Shown piece by piece: positions 9,791 through 16,640 of a DNA stretch of 64,000 bases (position 1 is its first letter; each line of letters opens with the position of its first letter). Source of the stretch: Paenibacillus hamazuiensis. Its GTDB lineage: Bacteria > Bacillota > Bacilli > Paenibacillales > NBRC-103111. The notes below the pieces were generated by a model. It was not told where the DNA came from. It saw nothing but the letters and a program-made list of their open reading frames with translations, and made no database searches. Both the position numbers and the translations under genes were made by a program. Where the stretch lies: positions 4,340,001-4,404,000 of the forward strand of contig NZ_JALRMO010000001.1 in NCBI RefSeq assembly GCF_023276405.1, written 5' to 3'.

Positions 9791-10080
9791 AAAAAACGCC
9801 CCTGCTGCGTGCAGGGACGAATCAGTTTCGCGGTACCACCCTGGTTATTGCGCGCCTCGTACGGTTAAGCGCAATCTCCTCTTGCGGACGTTAACGGGTC
9901 CGGCCGGCGAATGTTTGCTGCATCCGCGCTCCGAAAGAGCTTCGGCCATCCTTCATTAGCGAGGTTCTCGCAGCTGGCTGGCATCCTTACGGACGAATTC
10001 CGGCCAAAACCTCGTCTCTGCCTAACGGTCTATGGCTTACTTGTTTTCTTCAACGCTTTTCATATAAATCACGGTTATTA
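9791..10080 (-). promoter_or_regulatory. T-box leader of alaS (Ala specifier)
   Basis: The 5' leader of alaS has the parts of a tRNA-sensing T-box riboswitch. The conserved T-box sequence AGGGTGGTACCGCG is at 9842-9829. A terminator hairpin (CCCTGC/GCAGGG, then TTTTTTAATTTTT) is at 9819-9785. Stem I begins with the AGAGA-type bulge. In the 3' side of stem I, GCT at 9960-9958 followed by AA fits an alanine specifier codon. Uncharged tRNA-Ala would pair with it and with the T-box sequence to favour the antiterminator. T-box identity is certain from the sequence; the exact specifier position is my reading. Confidence 0.93.
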
Positions 10081-10086
10081 CAGGAA

Positions 10087-10115
10087 ATTATAAGCTTACG
10101 GCGAAGCGATGTCAA
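10087..10115 (-). promoter_or_regulatory. Consensus sigma-A promoter of alaS
   Basis: TTGACA and TATAAT, both perfect, are separated by 17 bases on the minus strand, placing the start just upstream of the T-box leader. The -35 box overlaps the stop codon of the preceding membrane phosphodiesterase gene (10112-10114). Confidence 0.9.
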
Positions 10116-12055
10116 CTTTGGTGTTCATCGTCCGTACGTTCTTCGTCGGGAGGAGCGATTTTCACTTTGCGCGGCACATAATCGGCTCTAGGCCGTTTCC
10201 AGCCCGTCGGCGAAGTGAGCTCCTGCGGATTCGCCACAAGCGACTCCCATTTTGCTTCAGGCGCCGAAGTCGCTTCCGGTTCCTTCCTTGCGGCCGGTTC
10301 CGGCGTTTCGGCAGCCCGGGCCGGCTCCGGCACGGTTTCGCCGTCCGGTTCGGCCAGTTCCGCCGGTTCCGGCGCGGTCTCCTCCGCCAGCGCGGCAGCG
10401 ATTTCCGGCTCCGCCGAATCCGCCGGCTTCACCGCCGCTTTCCATGCGGGAACCGGCCGTTCGGCGAACTCAGCCGGCTGCGCTCCGCGAGGCTCTTCCG
10501 CCGCGATGCGCACAGGGACATCGTCTTCCGTTTCCTCCGTCTGCACCCTTGGCGCCGCTTTCGCCGCCGCCTTTGCCGGCCTTTCCAACTCCCATCGTTC
10601 CGTCATATCCATGCCCTCGGCCAGCACGTCCCCCCGGCTTCGCCCCGGATAAGGCGCTCCGAGCAAATATGCCGCGGTCGGAGCGAGCGAAATGAGCGAA
10701 AACGACGTACCCACCTTCAGCCCCCGCTTGATGCGCGGACCGAACAGGAAAAACGGCACGAACCGTTCGTTTTCATCCATATGGCCATGCCCGCCGAAGC
10801 CTTCCGATAGCCCGCGGTCGGAGCAAACGACGAGCACGCTGTCCCGCAAATAACCCCGGTTTTTCAGCCAATGAACGAACTCTTCGGCGAGCTCGTCGGT
10901 TTCTTCGATTTTTTGCACATATTCGTCAGATGATATGCCGCTGCGGTACCCGGCAAGCTCCGCTTCGGTCAAATGAACGACCAGCAGTTCGGGAGATTGC
11001 TCCGTCATGATACGTTTGGCCCGTGCGATAACGCTGCGGTCCGCACTGCCGTTATGCCGCCCCGCAGCCGCCTGTTCGCCATCTTCGCCCAGCGAGTTCA
11101 GCCATGGAGCGCTTCCGACGAGCAGCCCGATCTTTCCAACCTTGCGCAGCGCATCGAAAATCGTTTCCTCGCGAAGGCCTATCTTGTTCATTAGGCCCGT
11201 CCCGCCCCCGTGCTCGCGCGGGTAAGTTCCGGTCAGCATCGACGTGAAGCTGACGGTGCTGCGAGCCGGATAGACCGTTTGCATATGTGTGTACTCCGTA
11301 CCGTTTTCACATAAGTAGTCGAGGAAAGGCGTCTCCGCCGAAGCAAAGCTTTCCTTGCGCAAACCGCCGATGACGATGACGATCACCTTTTTGGCCATCG
11401 CCGCGCCGCCTGCCGGGAAGCGCCCGCGGGTAGGCCCGTTTGATTCGGCGGGCTTCCAGTCGAACAAATACCGGTGAATCGCCCAGCCGTATACGGCGAT
11501 GCAAAGCGCAAATCCGACGAGCGCCAGACGGCCGCCCGAATCGGTATGTCCTTGAACGCCGAATTCGGCGAACTTGTCCCACAGCATAACCAGCAGCAAA
11601 CATTTGGGCAGCTGCTCCTGGACGTTTCCGCTTGTCGAATCGCTGTTTTTCAAAGCGAGCTTCCACAGGTGCAGCACATTCGGCCTTAAGGAACGGCTCT
11701 GCAGACGTGAACGTGAAGGCGCGTAAAACAACGCGACAAACAATAAATAAAGCACGACGGTCAAAGCAGCCAATGAAACGACGGTTGCCTGCCATATGAG
11801 CAAAAAAGCGGCCAGCGGAATCCATAAGTAGTTCCGCAAAAACAGCGGAAAATCGAATATATAGTAAGCTGCGAATAACGGAAAGAGGCCTAGAAAACCG
11901 AGTCCCGCCGCTTTCCAAAACGATCCCAGCCCGAAGTCAGGCATATGGTAAAGCAAAAAAACGGCGGTTGCGAAAATCGGCGTAAAAAGCTTTCCTTCGC
12001 GCAGAAGATCTTTGTATCCCGCCGAAGCGGGTGCCGGCATCAATGCTTGCTTCAT
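10112..12055 (-). CDS. Membrane-anchored type I phosphodiesterase/alkaline phosphatase-superfamily protein
   Basis: A 647-residue protein. Residues 1-200 hold about six TM segments. Next comes an alkaline phosphatase-superfamily domain (VIVIVIGGLRKESF near 225; a nucleophile region in PARSTVSFTSMLTGTYPREHG; VVCSDRGLSEGFGGHGH further on). A tail of about 190 residues rich in Pro, Ala and Glu follows. Two usual metal-ligand positions look altered: the VxxDG aspartate is Gly, and the SDHG histidine is Arg, so it may be inactive or use a different ligand set. A longer reading from 12109 lacks a ribosome binding site; GGAG lies 9 bases before the ATG at 12055. Substrate unknown; lipid or teichoic-acid head groups are only a guess. 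Confidence 0.75.
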   Translation of the reverse strand: MKQALMPAPASAGYKDLLREGKLFTPIFATAVFLLYHMPDFGLGSFWKAAGLGFLGLFPLFAAYYIFDFPLFLRNYLWIPLAAFLLIWQATVVSLAALTVVLYLLFVALFYAPSRSRLQSRSLRPNVLHLWKLALKNSDSTSGNVQEQLPKCLLLVMLWDKFAEFGVQGHTDSGGRLALVGFALCIAVYGWAIHRYLFDWKPAESNGPTRGRFPAGGAAMAKKVIVIVIGGLRKESFASAETPFLDYLCENGTEYTHMQTVYPARSTVSFTSMLTGTYPREHGGGTGLMNKIGLREETIFDALRKVGKIGLLVGSAPWLNSLGEDGEQAAAGRHNGSADRSVIARAKRIMTEQSPELLVVHLTEAELAGYRSGISSDEYVQKIEETDELAEEFVHWLKNRGYLRDSVLVVCSDRGLSEGFGGHGHMDENERFVPFFLFGPRIKRGLKVGTSFSLISLAPTAAYLLGAPYPGRSRGDVLAEGMDMTERWELERPAKAAAKAAPRVQTEETEDDVPVRIAAEEPRGAQPAEFAERPVPAWKAAVKPADSAEPEIAAALAEETAPEPAELAEPDGETVPEPARAAETPEPAARKEPEATSAPEAKWESLVANPQELTSPTGWKRPRADYVPRKVKIAPPDEERTDDEHQS

Positions 12056-12166
12056 CAGAAATTGCTCCGTTTCTACCCAGTAAACAGGATAATAACGCCA
12101 GTATATCACATATTTCCCTGACGTGGGGAGACACTAACGAACCGGAAAAGTAATGTGATTTTCCTA

Positions 12167-12227
12167 TTGACAATGATTCTCATCCATATTAAAATAAAAT
12201 CATCAATTGATAATGATTTTCATTACC
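12167..12227 (+). promoter_or_regulatory. Promoter with two Fur boxes for a small RNA
   Basis: TTGACA (12167-12172) and TAAAAT (12190-12195) are spaced by 17 bases on the plus strand. Two Fur-box-like 19-mers overlap it. The first, at 12169-12187 (GACAATGATTCTCATCCAT), covers the -35 and spacer. The second, at 12209-12227 (GATAATGATTTTCATTACC), covers about +8 to +26 and matches the classical Fur consensus at 17 of 19 positions. No protein gene follows on this strand. Confidence 0.8.
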
Positions 12228-12338
12228 AACAGCCAACCTCATCATTCTGCTTGCCAAAGCGGATGAACATGGAATCCCAACCTCAAAACCTCAAGACGAA
12301 GCCCCTTCCGCCTGATGGCAGAAGGGGCTTCTCTTTTT
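12202..12338 (+). ncRNA. Candidate Fur-regulated small RNA (FsrA-like in logic)
   Basis: From the predicted start (about 12202) to an intrinsic terminator (12298-12338) there is a transcript of about 135 nt with no convincing reading frame. No in-frame stop and no ribosome binding site accompany the ATGs at 12264 and 12270. It carries repeated unpaired-looking CAACCTC/AACCTC motifs (three between 12230 and 12295), complementary to GAGG Shine-Dalgarno cores, as expected of an mRNA-silencing sRNA. B. subtilis FsrA is a Fur-repressed sRNA that spares iron; sequence homology to it cannot be judged here. Promoter, operator and terminator are seen; function is inferred. Confidence 0.7.
12298..12338 (+). 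terminator. Terminator of the candidate sRNA
   Basis: An 11-bp stem GAAGCCCCTTC/GAAGGGGCTTC with a 12-base loop, followed by TCTTTTT on the plus strand only. On the minus strand the stem is followed by GTCTTGAGG with no T-run, so it is not a good terminator for the convergent kimA gene. That polarity supports a plus-strand transcript. Confidence 0.82.
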
Positions 12339-12373
12339 CGCCGGAAAATAACGCCGTGCTGCAGGATGCCGGT

Positions 12374-14206
12374 TTAATCATGCAAATGGTAGGGAACCGT
12401 AGCGACGATCATATCTTTGCGTTTCAGCAGCTTCGACCGGATGCGCCGCGCCGACTGGTTGTGCAGCAGCCTGTGCCACCATTTGCGAGTAATGAATTCG
12501 GGGAGCAGCACCATGACGGTCTGTCTTTCGCTGACGTGCGAATCGATTCTGTCCGCAAATTCGATAAGCGGCTTAATGATCGCGCGGTAACGGGATTTAA
12601 AGATGACAAGCCGCACGCCCGGATTCCATTTTTCCCATTTCTCCTCCATCTTCTTTTCATCCTCGTCGTTAAACGCCACATAAAAGGCGATCACATTCGG
12701 CGAAAGCGATTTGGCATAGGCGATCGTTGTTTGCACGACCCGGTGAATGCCGGCGATCGGAATAATGATGACCGATTCCTTTTGCGGAACCGGGTCGTCC
12801 AGACATATGCGCAGTTCCGCGGCAAGATCCTCATAATGGCGGTATATTTTCGTAATAAAAATAAGCAGGATCGGCGTAATGAAAATAACGATCCAGGCGC
12901 CTTCGGCGAATTTGGTGACGCTGAAAATAATGAGCACGACAAGCGACAACAGCGCTCCGACTCCGTTGATCGTCAGCTTGCGCCGCCAGCCCTTAGGCCT
13001 TTCCGTGAACCATTTTCGGACAAGTCCGCTTTGCGCCAGCGTAAAGGAGAGAAACACCCCGATCGCATACAGCGGAATCAGCGCATCGGTTTTGCCGCCG
13101 AAGATAATCAGCAATATACTGGCCAATATGCCGAGCGTCACGATGCCGTAGTTGTAGGAAAGCCGGTCCCCGCGATTGGCGAACATGCGCGGGAAGTTTT
13201 TGTCCGTCGCCATGATCGACGCCAGTATCGGAAACCCGTTAAAGCTGGTGTTCGCCGCCAACGTCAAAATCAGCATGGTCGCGAACTGCGTCGCATAATA
13301 CACCGTGCCGCGGCCAAATGCATGCTCCGTCACCATCGACAGCACCGACGTATGTCCCTGCGGATCCGGGGCTATGCCGTAGGCGAGCGTCAGTAGAGTG
13401 ATACCGCCGAAGACGACCGACAGCAGCGCTCCGAGCGATACGAGCGTGCGCTTGGCGTTGGTTGTCGAAGGCGTGCGGAAATGAGGCACCGCATCGGAAA
13501 TCGCCTCGATCCCGGTCACAGCGGAGCAGCCCGAGGAGAAAGCTTTCAGCAGAACAAACAGCGTCAACCCCTGCGGCATTACCTCAGGCACCGCCAGTTC
13601 CGTCGATACCGCTTCGGCGCCGGTGACAAGGTCCCAGGCGCCTTTGCCGAGCAGCAGCAGCACGCAGCCGATAAAGAAATAAGTCGGCAGGGCGAACACG
13701 CTGCCGGATTCGGAGGTGCCTCGAAGGTTCAGCCATACCATGAGCCATACGAGCAAAAGGGTGATTTCGACGATGTAAGGCACCGCCTGCGGAAAAGCGG
13801 AGGTAATCGCCTGAACGCCGGCCGATATCGAGACGGCTACCGTCAGCGTATAGTCGATCAGCAGCGACACCCCTGTCAGGCGTCCCCATGTCATACCCAA
13901 GTTTTCCTTGGCGACCATATAGGCGCCGCCGCCCTGCGGATACGCTTCGATCACCTGACGGTAGCTCATTACCAGAATGCCGATCAGCAAAATGATCGAG
14001 ATCGCCACGGGCAGCGAAAAATAAAACGCGGCGATCCCGACGGTGGCCAGCTCCAGCAATATTTGCTCCGTGCCGTAAGCCACGGAGGAGAGCGCATCCG
14101 ACGACAGGATCGGCAGCGCCTTCCAAACCGGCATTTTTTCCGATTCTAGCTCGCTGGTCTTAAGCGGTTTTCCGAATAACAGCCTTTTCAACGTATACTC
14201 AGTCAT
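12374..14206 (-). CDS. kimA: KimA-type potassium importer (APC superfamily)
   Basis: A 610-residue polytopic membrane protein closely resembling B. subtilis KimA (YdaO), a high-affinity proton-coupled K+ importer. Recognisable stretches are LLFGKPLKTSELESEKM, ILSSDALSSVAYGTEQIL, AYPQGGGAYMVAKENLG, LLKAFSSGCSAVTGIEAISDAVP and VMVLLPEFITRKWWH. About twelve TM segments precede a cytoplasmic C-terminal domain (from about residue 440) with VIIIPIAGIHRVVQTTIAYA and the terminal KDMIVATVPYHLHD. I place the start at ATG 14206, with AAGGA 9 bases upstream; the TTG at 14215 is too close to it. A c-di-AMP riboswitch in its leader independently supports the assignment. Confidence 0.92.
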   Translation of the reverse strand: MTEYTLKRLLFGKPLKTSELESEKMPVWKALPILSSDALSSVAYGTEQILLELATVGIAAFYFSLPVAISIILLIGILVMSYRQVIEAYPQGGGAYMVAKENLGMTWGRLTGVSLLIDYTLTVAVSISAGVQAITSAFPQAVPYIVEITLLLVWLMVWLNLRGTSESGSVFALPTYFFIGCVLLLLGKGAWDLVTGAEAVSTELAVPEVMPQGLTLFVLLKAFSSGCSAVTGIEAISDAVPHFRTPSTTNAKRTLVSLGALLSVVFGGITLLTLAYGIAPDPQGHTSVLSMVTEHAFGRGTVYYATQFATMLILTLAANTSFNGFPILASIMATDKNFPRMFANRGDRLSYNYGIVTLGILASILLIIFGGKTDALIPLYAIGVFLSFTLAQSGLVRKWFTERPKGWRRKLTINGVGALLSLVVLIIFSVTKFAEGAWIVIFITPILLIFITKIYRHYEDLAAELRICLDDPVPQKESVIIIPIAGIHRVVQTTIAYAKSLSPNVIAFYVAFNDEDEKKMEEKWEKWNPGVRLVIFKSRYRAIIKPLIEFADRIDSHVSERQTVMVLLPEFITRKWWHRLLHNQSARRIRSKLLKRKDMIVATVPYHLHD

Positions 14207-14265
14207 CTCATCCAATCCTTTTTCCTGTTATCGTTGCCTGAATATCGCTGCAGGATGAGCGCACA

Positions 14266-14300
14266 ACAAAAAAACACAAGGGTAGCACCTTGTGTTTTTG
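14266..14300 (-). terminator. Expression-platform terminator of the kimA riboswitch
   Basis: Minus-strand stem ACACAAGG/CCTTGTGT with a 5-base loop, preceded by an A-run and followed by TTTTTTT. It lies between the riboswitch aptamer and the kimA ribosome binding site, where c-di-AMP binding is expected to favour termination. Confidence 0.9.
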
Positions 14301-14317
14301 TCACCGGTTGTTCTATC

Positions 14318-14462
14318 CTTCCCACGAGCGCTTACGAGGTTAGCTGTCGGATTCGAGCCGTGAGAAGCAGCTCTACGGGCGCGGATGACGCCCGATTCAC
14401 CCCATATTTCGTTTGGTTCCCCCGCTTTTCCCGAATGGTTTCAGGGAAAATTCAGCGTTTTT
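14318..14462 (-). promoter_or_regulatory. c-di-AMP riboswitch (ydaO/yuaA class)
   Basis: The leader contains the hallmark blocks of the ydaO class in order on the minus strand: AGCGGGGGAACCAAA, then GGGGTGAATCGGGCG, then a variable hairpin, then CTCGAATCCGACAGC, then TAACCTCGTAAGCG. This class binds c-di-AMP and switches off K+ uptake and cell-wall genes when the nucleotide is high. The downstream terminator and the K+ importer complete the expected circuit. The 5' boundary is approximate. Confidence 0.95.
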
Positions 14463-14603
14463 CATATTCAGTTGCAAAATGAAGTTTACTCCCCGTATGA
14501 AGGAAAGTAAAACAGGAAAAAGATCAGCTTGACGTTGGCGTTATTCACGGCGGCTGAAAATAACGCTTACATAGCTTTTGCTCTCACCTTTGCTTGCATT
14601 CTC

Positions 14604-14897
14604 TCACGAATTATGGCTGATTTGTGACAAAAGGCCGTATTTAAATAAGCTGAGCATGAAGTCCAAATAATAGTCCTTCCGCACGATAATTTGGTAATCG
14701 CGATTCGGGTGAACGTAAAACAAAACATCGGTCAGCACGTCGTTCCGCTCGAAATCGTAGCGAATTTTCTTAAGCGCCTGAGCCGCTTCCTGCCCGTCCT
14801 GGTCTTGAGATAAAATCCGAATGCGAAACTCCGTGTCGGGACCGTTACTTTTTTCCGAAATCTCCAGGCATTTCTTGTCATAATCGTATGAGATCAT
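14604..14897 (-). CDS. Small conserved-looking hypothetical protein
   Basis: A 97-residue protein that I do not recognise. It is charged and mixed alpha/beta in appearance: MISYDYDKKCLEI, a middle with LKKIRYDFERND, then VLFYVHPNRDYQIIVRKDYYLDFMLSLFKYG. No signal peptide, TM segment or cysteine motif. GAGGTGG sits 7 bases before the ATG, and its start is 12 bases after the stop of the upstream transporter, so it is probably expressed with it. The 88 bases between its stop region and the riboswitch leader hold nothing I can name. Confidence 0.72.
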   Translation of the reverse strand: MISYDYDKKCLEISEKSNGPDTEFRIRILSQDQDGQEAAQALKKIRYDFERNDVLTDVLFYVHPNRDYQIIVRKDYYLDFMLSLFKYGLLSQISHNS

Positions 14898-14909
14898 AGC
14901 ATCGCCACC

Positions 14910-16187
14910 TCACAAATATCGGATAAGAATATACAGATTAGCGATCACAATCGACATAATCATAAGCGGGAAGCCGATCTTCAGGTAGGTCATAAACGAA
15001 ATCGGGTGCCCTTCCTTGGAGGACAAACCGGCTACGATCAAATTCGCGCTGGCCCCGATCAGCGTGCCGTTCCCGCCGAGACATGCGCCGAGCGCCAGGC
15101 TCCACCACAACGGCTCCAGGCGGTCGACCCCCATCAGCCCCATCTCCTGAATCATCGGAATCATCGTCGCCACAAAAGGGATATTGTCCAAAAATGCCGA
15201 AGCAATCGCGCTCATCCACAAAATCAGGAATGACGCTTTGGCCACATCGCCTCCGGTGACATCGATCGCATACTGCGCCAGCTTCGCGATGACCCCGGTT
15301 TCAATCAAACCTCCGACGAGGACAAACAAACCGACGAAGAAAAAGATCGTCGTCCACTCGACTTTGGCGAGCGCTTCCTCCATATGGTGCTCGCCGGTGA
15401 GCAGCAGCAGCAGAAAGGCGCCGGCCAAAGCGACGGTTGCGGATTCCAGATGAACGATCTGATGCACGAAAAATCCGCCGATCGTAAGTCCCAATACGGC
15501 GAGGCACTTCCTGAGCAGCTTCGGGTCGGTAATCTCCGCCTTCTCGTCGAGATCCATGACGCTCAGCCTCAGCTCCTCCGTCGTCTTAAGCTGCTTGCGG
15601 TAAATCCAGACCAACAGCGGAATTGTCGCGAATAAAATGAGGAAGGCAATCAGGCTCAGGTTATGGATAAACGCCATGAAGGTCAGTTCCTTCACCGCGC
15701 TGCCGATCATAATATTCGGCGGATCTCCGATCAGCGTTGCGGTGCCCCCGATGTTGGAAGCCATGATCTGCGAGATCAGGTACGGCACCGGATTCACCTG
15801 CAGCTGCCGGGTAATGCTGAAGGTCACCGGCACCATCAGCAGCACGGTCGTGACATTGTCGAGAAACGCCGAGCCGACGGCCGTTACCAAGCCTAGAGCG
15901 ATAAGGAGGCGCACCGGATCGCCCTTCACTTTTTTCGCCGACCAGACGCCGATGTATTTGAATACCCCCGTATCCGCCGTTATACTGACGATCACCATCA
16001 TGCCGATGAGCAGCCCGAGCGTATTGAAATCGATGTGATGCAGCGCCTCCTCCTGCGGAACGATGCCCAGCACGACCATCAGTAGGCCGCCGATCATCGC
16101 GACTATGGTCCGGTGAATCTTCTCCGAAACGATGAGTCCATAAATAACAAGAAAAATACCGATTGCTAGCAATGCCTGTTGTTCCAT
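14910..16187 (-). CDS. ArsB/NhaD/SLC13-type ion transporter (ion transporter superfamily)
   Basis: A 425-residue integral membrane protein of the arsenite/sodium-proton/dicarboxylate superfamily. Two inverted halves each carry the diagnostic re-entrant motif: GTATLIGDPPNIMIGSA (around residue 150) and LGGNGTLIGASANLIVAG (around residue 375). SAFLDNVTTVLLMVPV and SAFLDNIPFVATMIPM mark the symmetrical transport segments. About eleven TM helices. The substrate cannot be decided; this subgroup includes P-protein/YfjA-like carriers often annotated as citrate or arsenic transporters. I use the ATG at 16187 (AAAGGATG 8 bases upstream), not the longer reading from 16271. A hairpin with a T-run lies in its leader. 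Confidence 0.85.
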   Translation of the reverse strand: MEQQALLAIGIFLVIYGLIVSEKIHRTIVAMIGGLLMVVLGIVPQEEALHHIDFNTLGLLIGMMVIVSITADTGVFKYIGVWSAKKVKGDPVRLLIALGLVTAVGSAFLDNVTTVLLMVPVTFSITRQLQVNPVPYLISQIMASNIGGTATLIGDPPNIMIGSAVKELTFMAFIHNLSLIAFLILFATIPLLVWIYRKQLKTTEELRLSVMDLDEKAEITDPKLLRKCLAVLGLTIGGFFVHQIVHLESATVALAGAFLLLLLTGEHHMEEALAKVEWTTIFFFVGLFVLVGGLIETGVIAKLAQYAIDVTGGDVAKASFLILWMSAIASAFLDNIPFVATMIPMIQEMGLMGVDRLEPLWWSLALGACLGGNGTLIGASANLIVAGLSSKEGHPISFMTYLKIGFPLMIMSIVIANLYILIRYL

Positions 16188-16210
16188 CCGTTTACATCCT
16201 TTCTCATCCC

Positions 16211-16250
16211 TAAAAATGACAAAGAGGAGCCCTTGGTGACAGGCTCCTCC
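16211..16250 (-). terminator. Hairpin/possible attenuator before the ArsB/SLC13-type transporter
   Basis: On the minus strand a GGAGGAGCC/GGCTCCTC stem with a loop of about 10 bases is followed by TTTGTCATTTTT, just upstream of the transporter ribosome binding site. It could be a terminator for leaky upstream transcription or an attenuator in the transporter leader. I see no known riboswitch consensus around it. Confidence 0.5.
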
Positions 16251-16348
16251 AAAAACCAAAAACTTATTCACTTGTAGTTGTGCTGCGCAACCTTATATTC
16301 ATACGGATAAAACCGGGAATGGTTTCATTTTTTTAAAAGCTGCCGCCC

Positions 16349-16530
16349 GTAAAGCGTGCCGGGCACAGGTTTGCGCCAGCAAACCATGCCAGGCAGACGC
16401 GAGCCCGCCGCACGCATTACCTCCCCACATCATCGCTCCAAAAGTAAAGCGTGTCGGGCATCCGATTTTTTGAGCCGCAGGCGAAAAATCGATGCCGGGC
16501 AGGCGCGAACTAGCAGCGAGCATTACCTCC
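16349..16530 (-). repeat. Two copies of a dispersed 75-90 bp intergenic repeat
   Basis: Two imperfect units, 16349-16424 and 16444-16530. Each begins on the plus strand with GTAAAGCGTG(C/T)CGGGCA and ends with CATTACCTCC. Each encloses its own hairpin: GGTTTG/CAAACC in unit 1, CGATTTTT/AAAAATCG in unit 2. On the minus strand each starts GGAGGTAATGC, a mock ribosome binding site plus ATG, and opens into a similar short frame (M-AA-SRLPG-). I regard these frames as by-products of the repeat rather than genes. Such units appear to be a dispersed repeat family in Paenibacillus-like genomes; that point is from memory. Confidence 0.65.
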
Positions 16531-16579
16531 TACGGGCGGGTCCAGGGCGCCCGAGCGCCTGGGGTCCCCCTTAAGGGGG

Positions 16580-16640
16580 ATTTAGGGGGTGTCGCTCTAT
16601 TTAGGGGGTGCTCCGCTCTATTTAGGGGGTGGTTGTCTAT
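16580..16640. repeat. Triple tandem repeat overlapping the AI-2E gene stop codon
   Basis: Three copies of a 19-21 bp unit with the core CTATTTAGGGGGTG (units begin near 16579, 16599 and 16620). The last copy forms the 3' end of the AI-2E family gene: it encodes the final Q-P-P-P-K and the TAG stop. The other two copies lie downstream and carry the same stop in the same orientation. Flanking hairpins CCAGGGCGC/GCGCCTGG and CCCCC/GGGGG are at 16542-16582. Confidence 0.7.

Noticed and set aside
12155-13396. Plus-strand open frame of 413 codons running from the Fur-box region across kimA.
   Set aside because: It starts inside the promoter, passes through the sRNA terminator and is the complement of kimA. 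Composition is Arg/Gln/His-rich as in antisense frames.
14216-14600. A second gene in the kimA leader.
   Set aside because: The region is accounted for by the riboswitch aptamer and its terminator; the frames there are short and lack start signals.
16299-16523. A 74-codon frame in the repeat region with a good-looking ribosome binding site.
   Set aside because: It spans two copies of a dispersed repeat, each of which supplies the same start signal. The peptide has no plausible domain.
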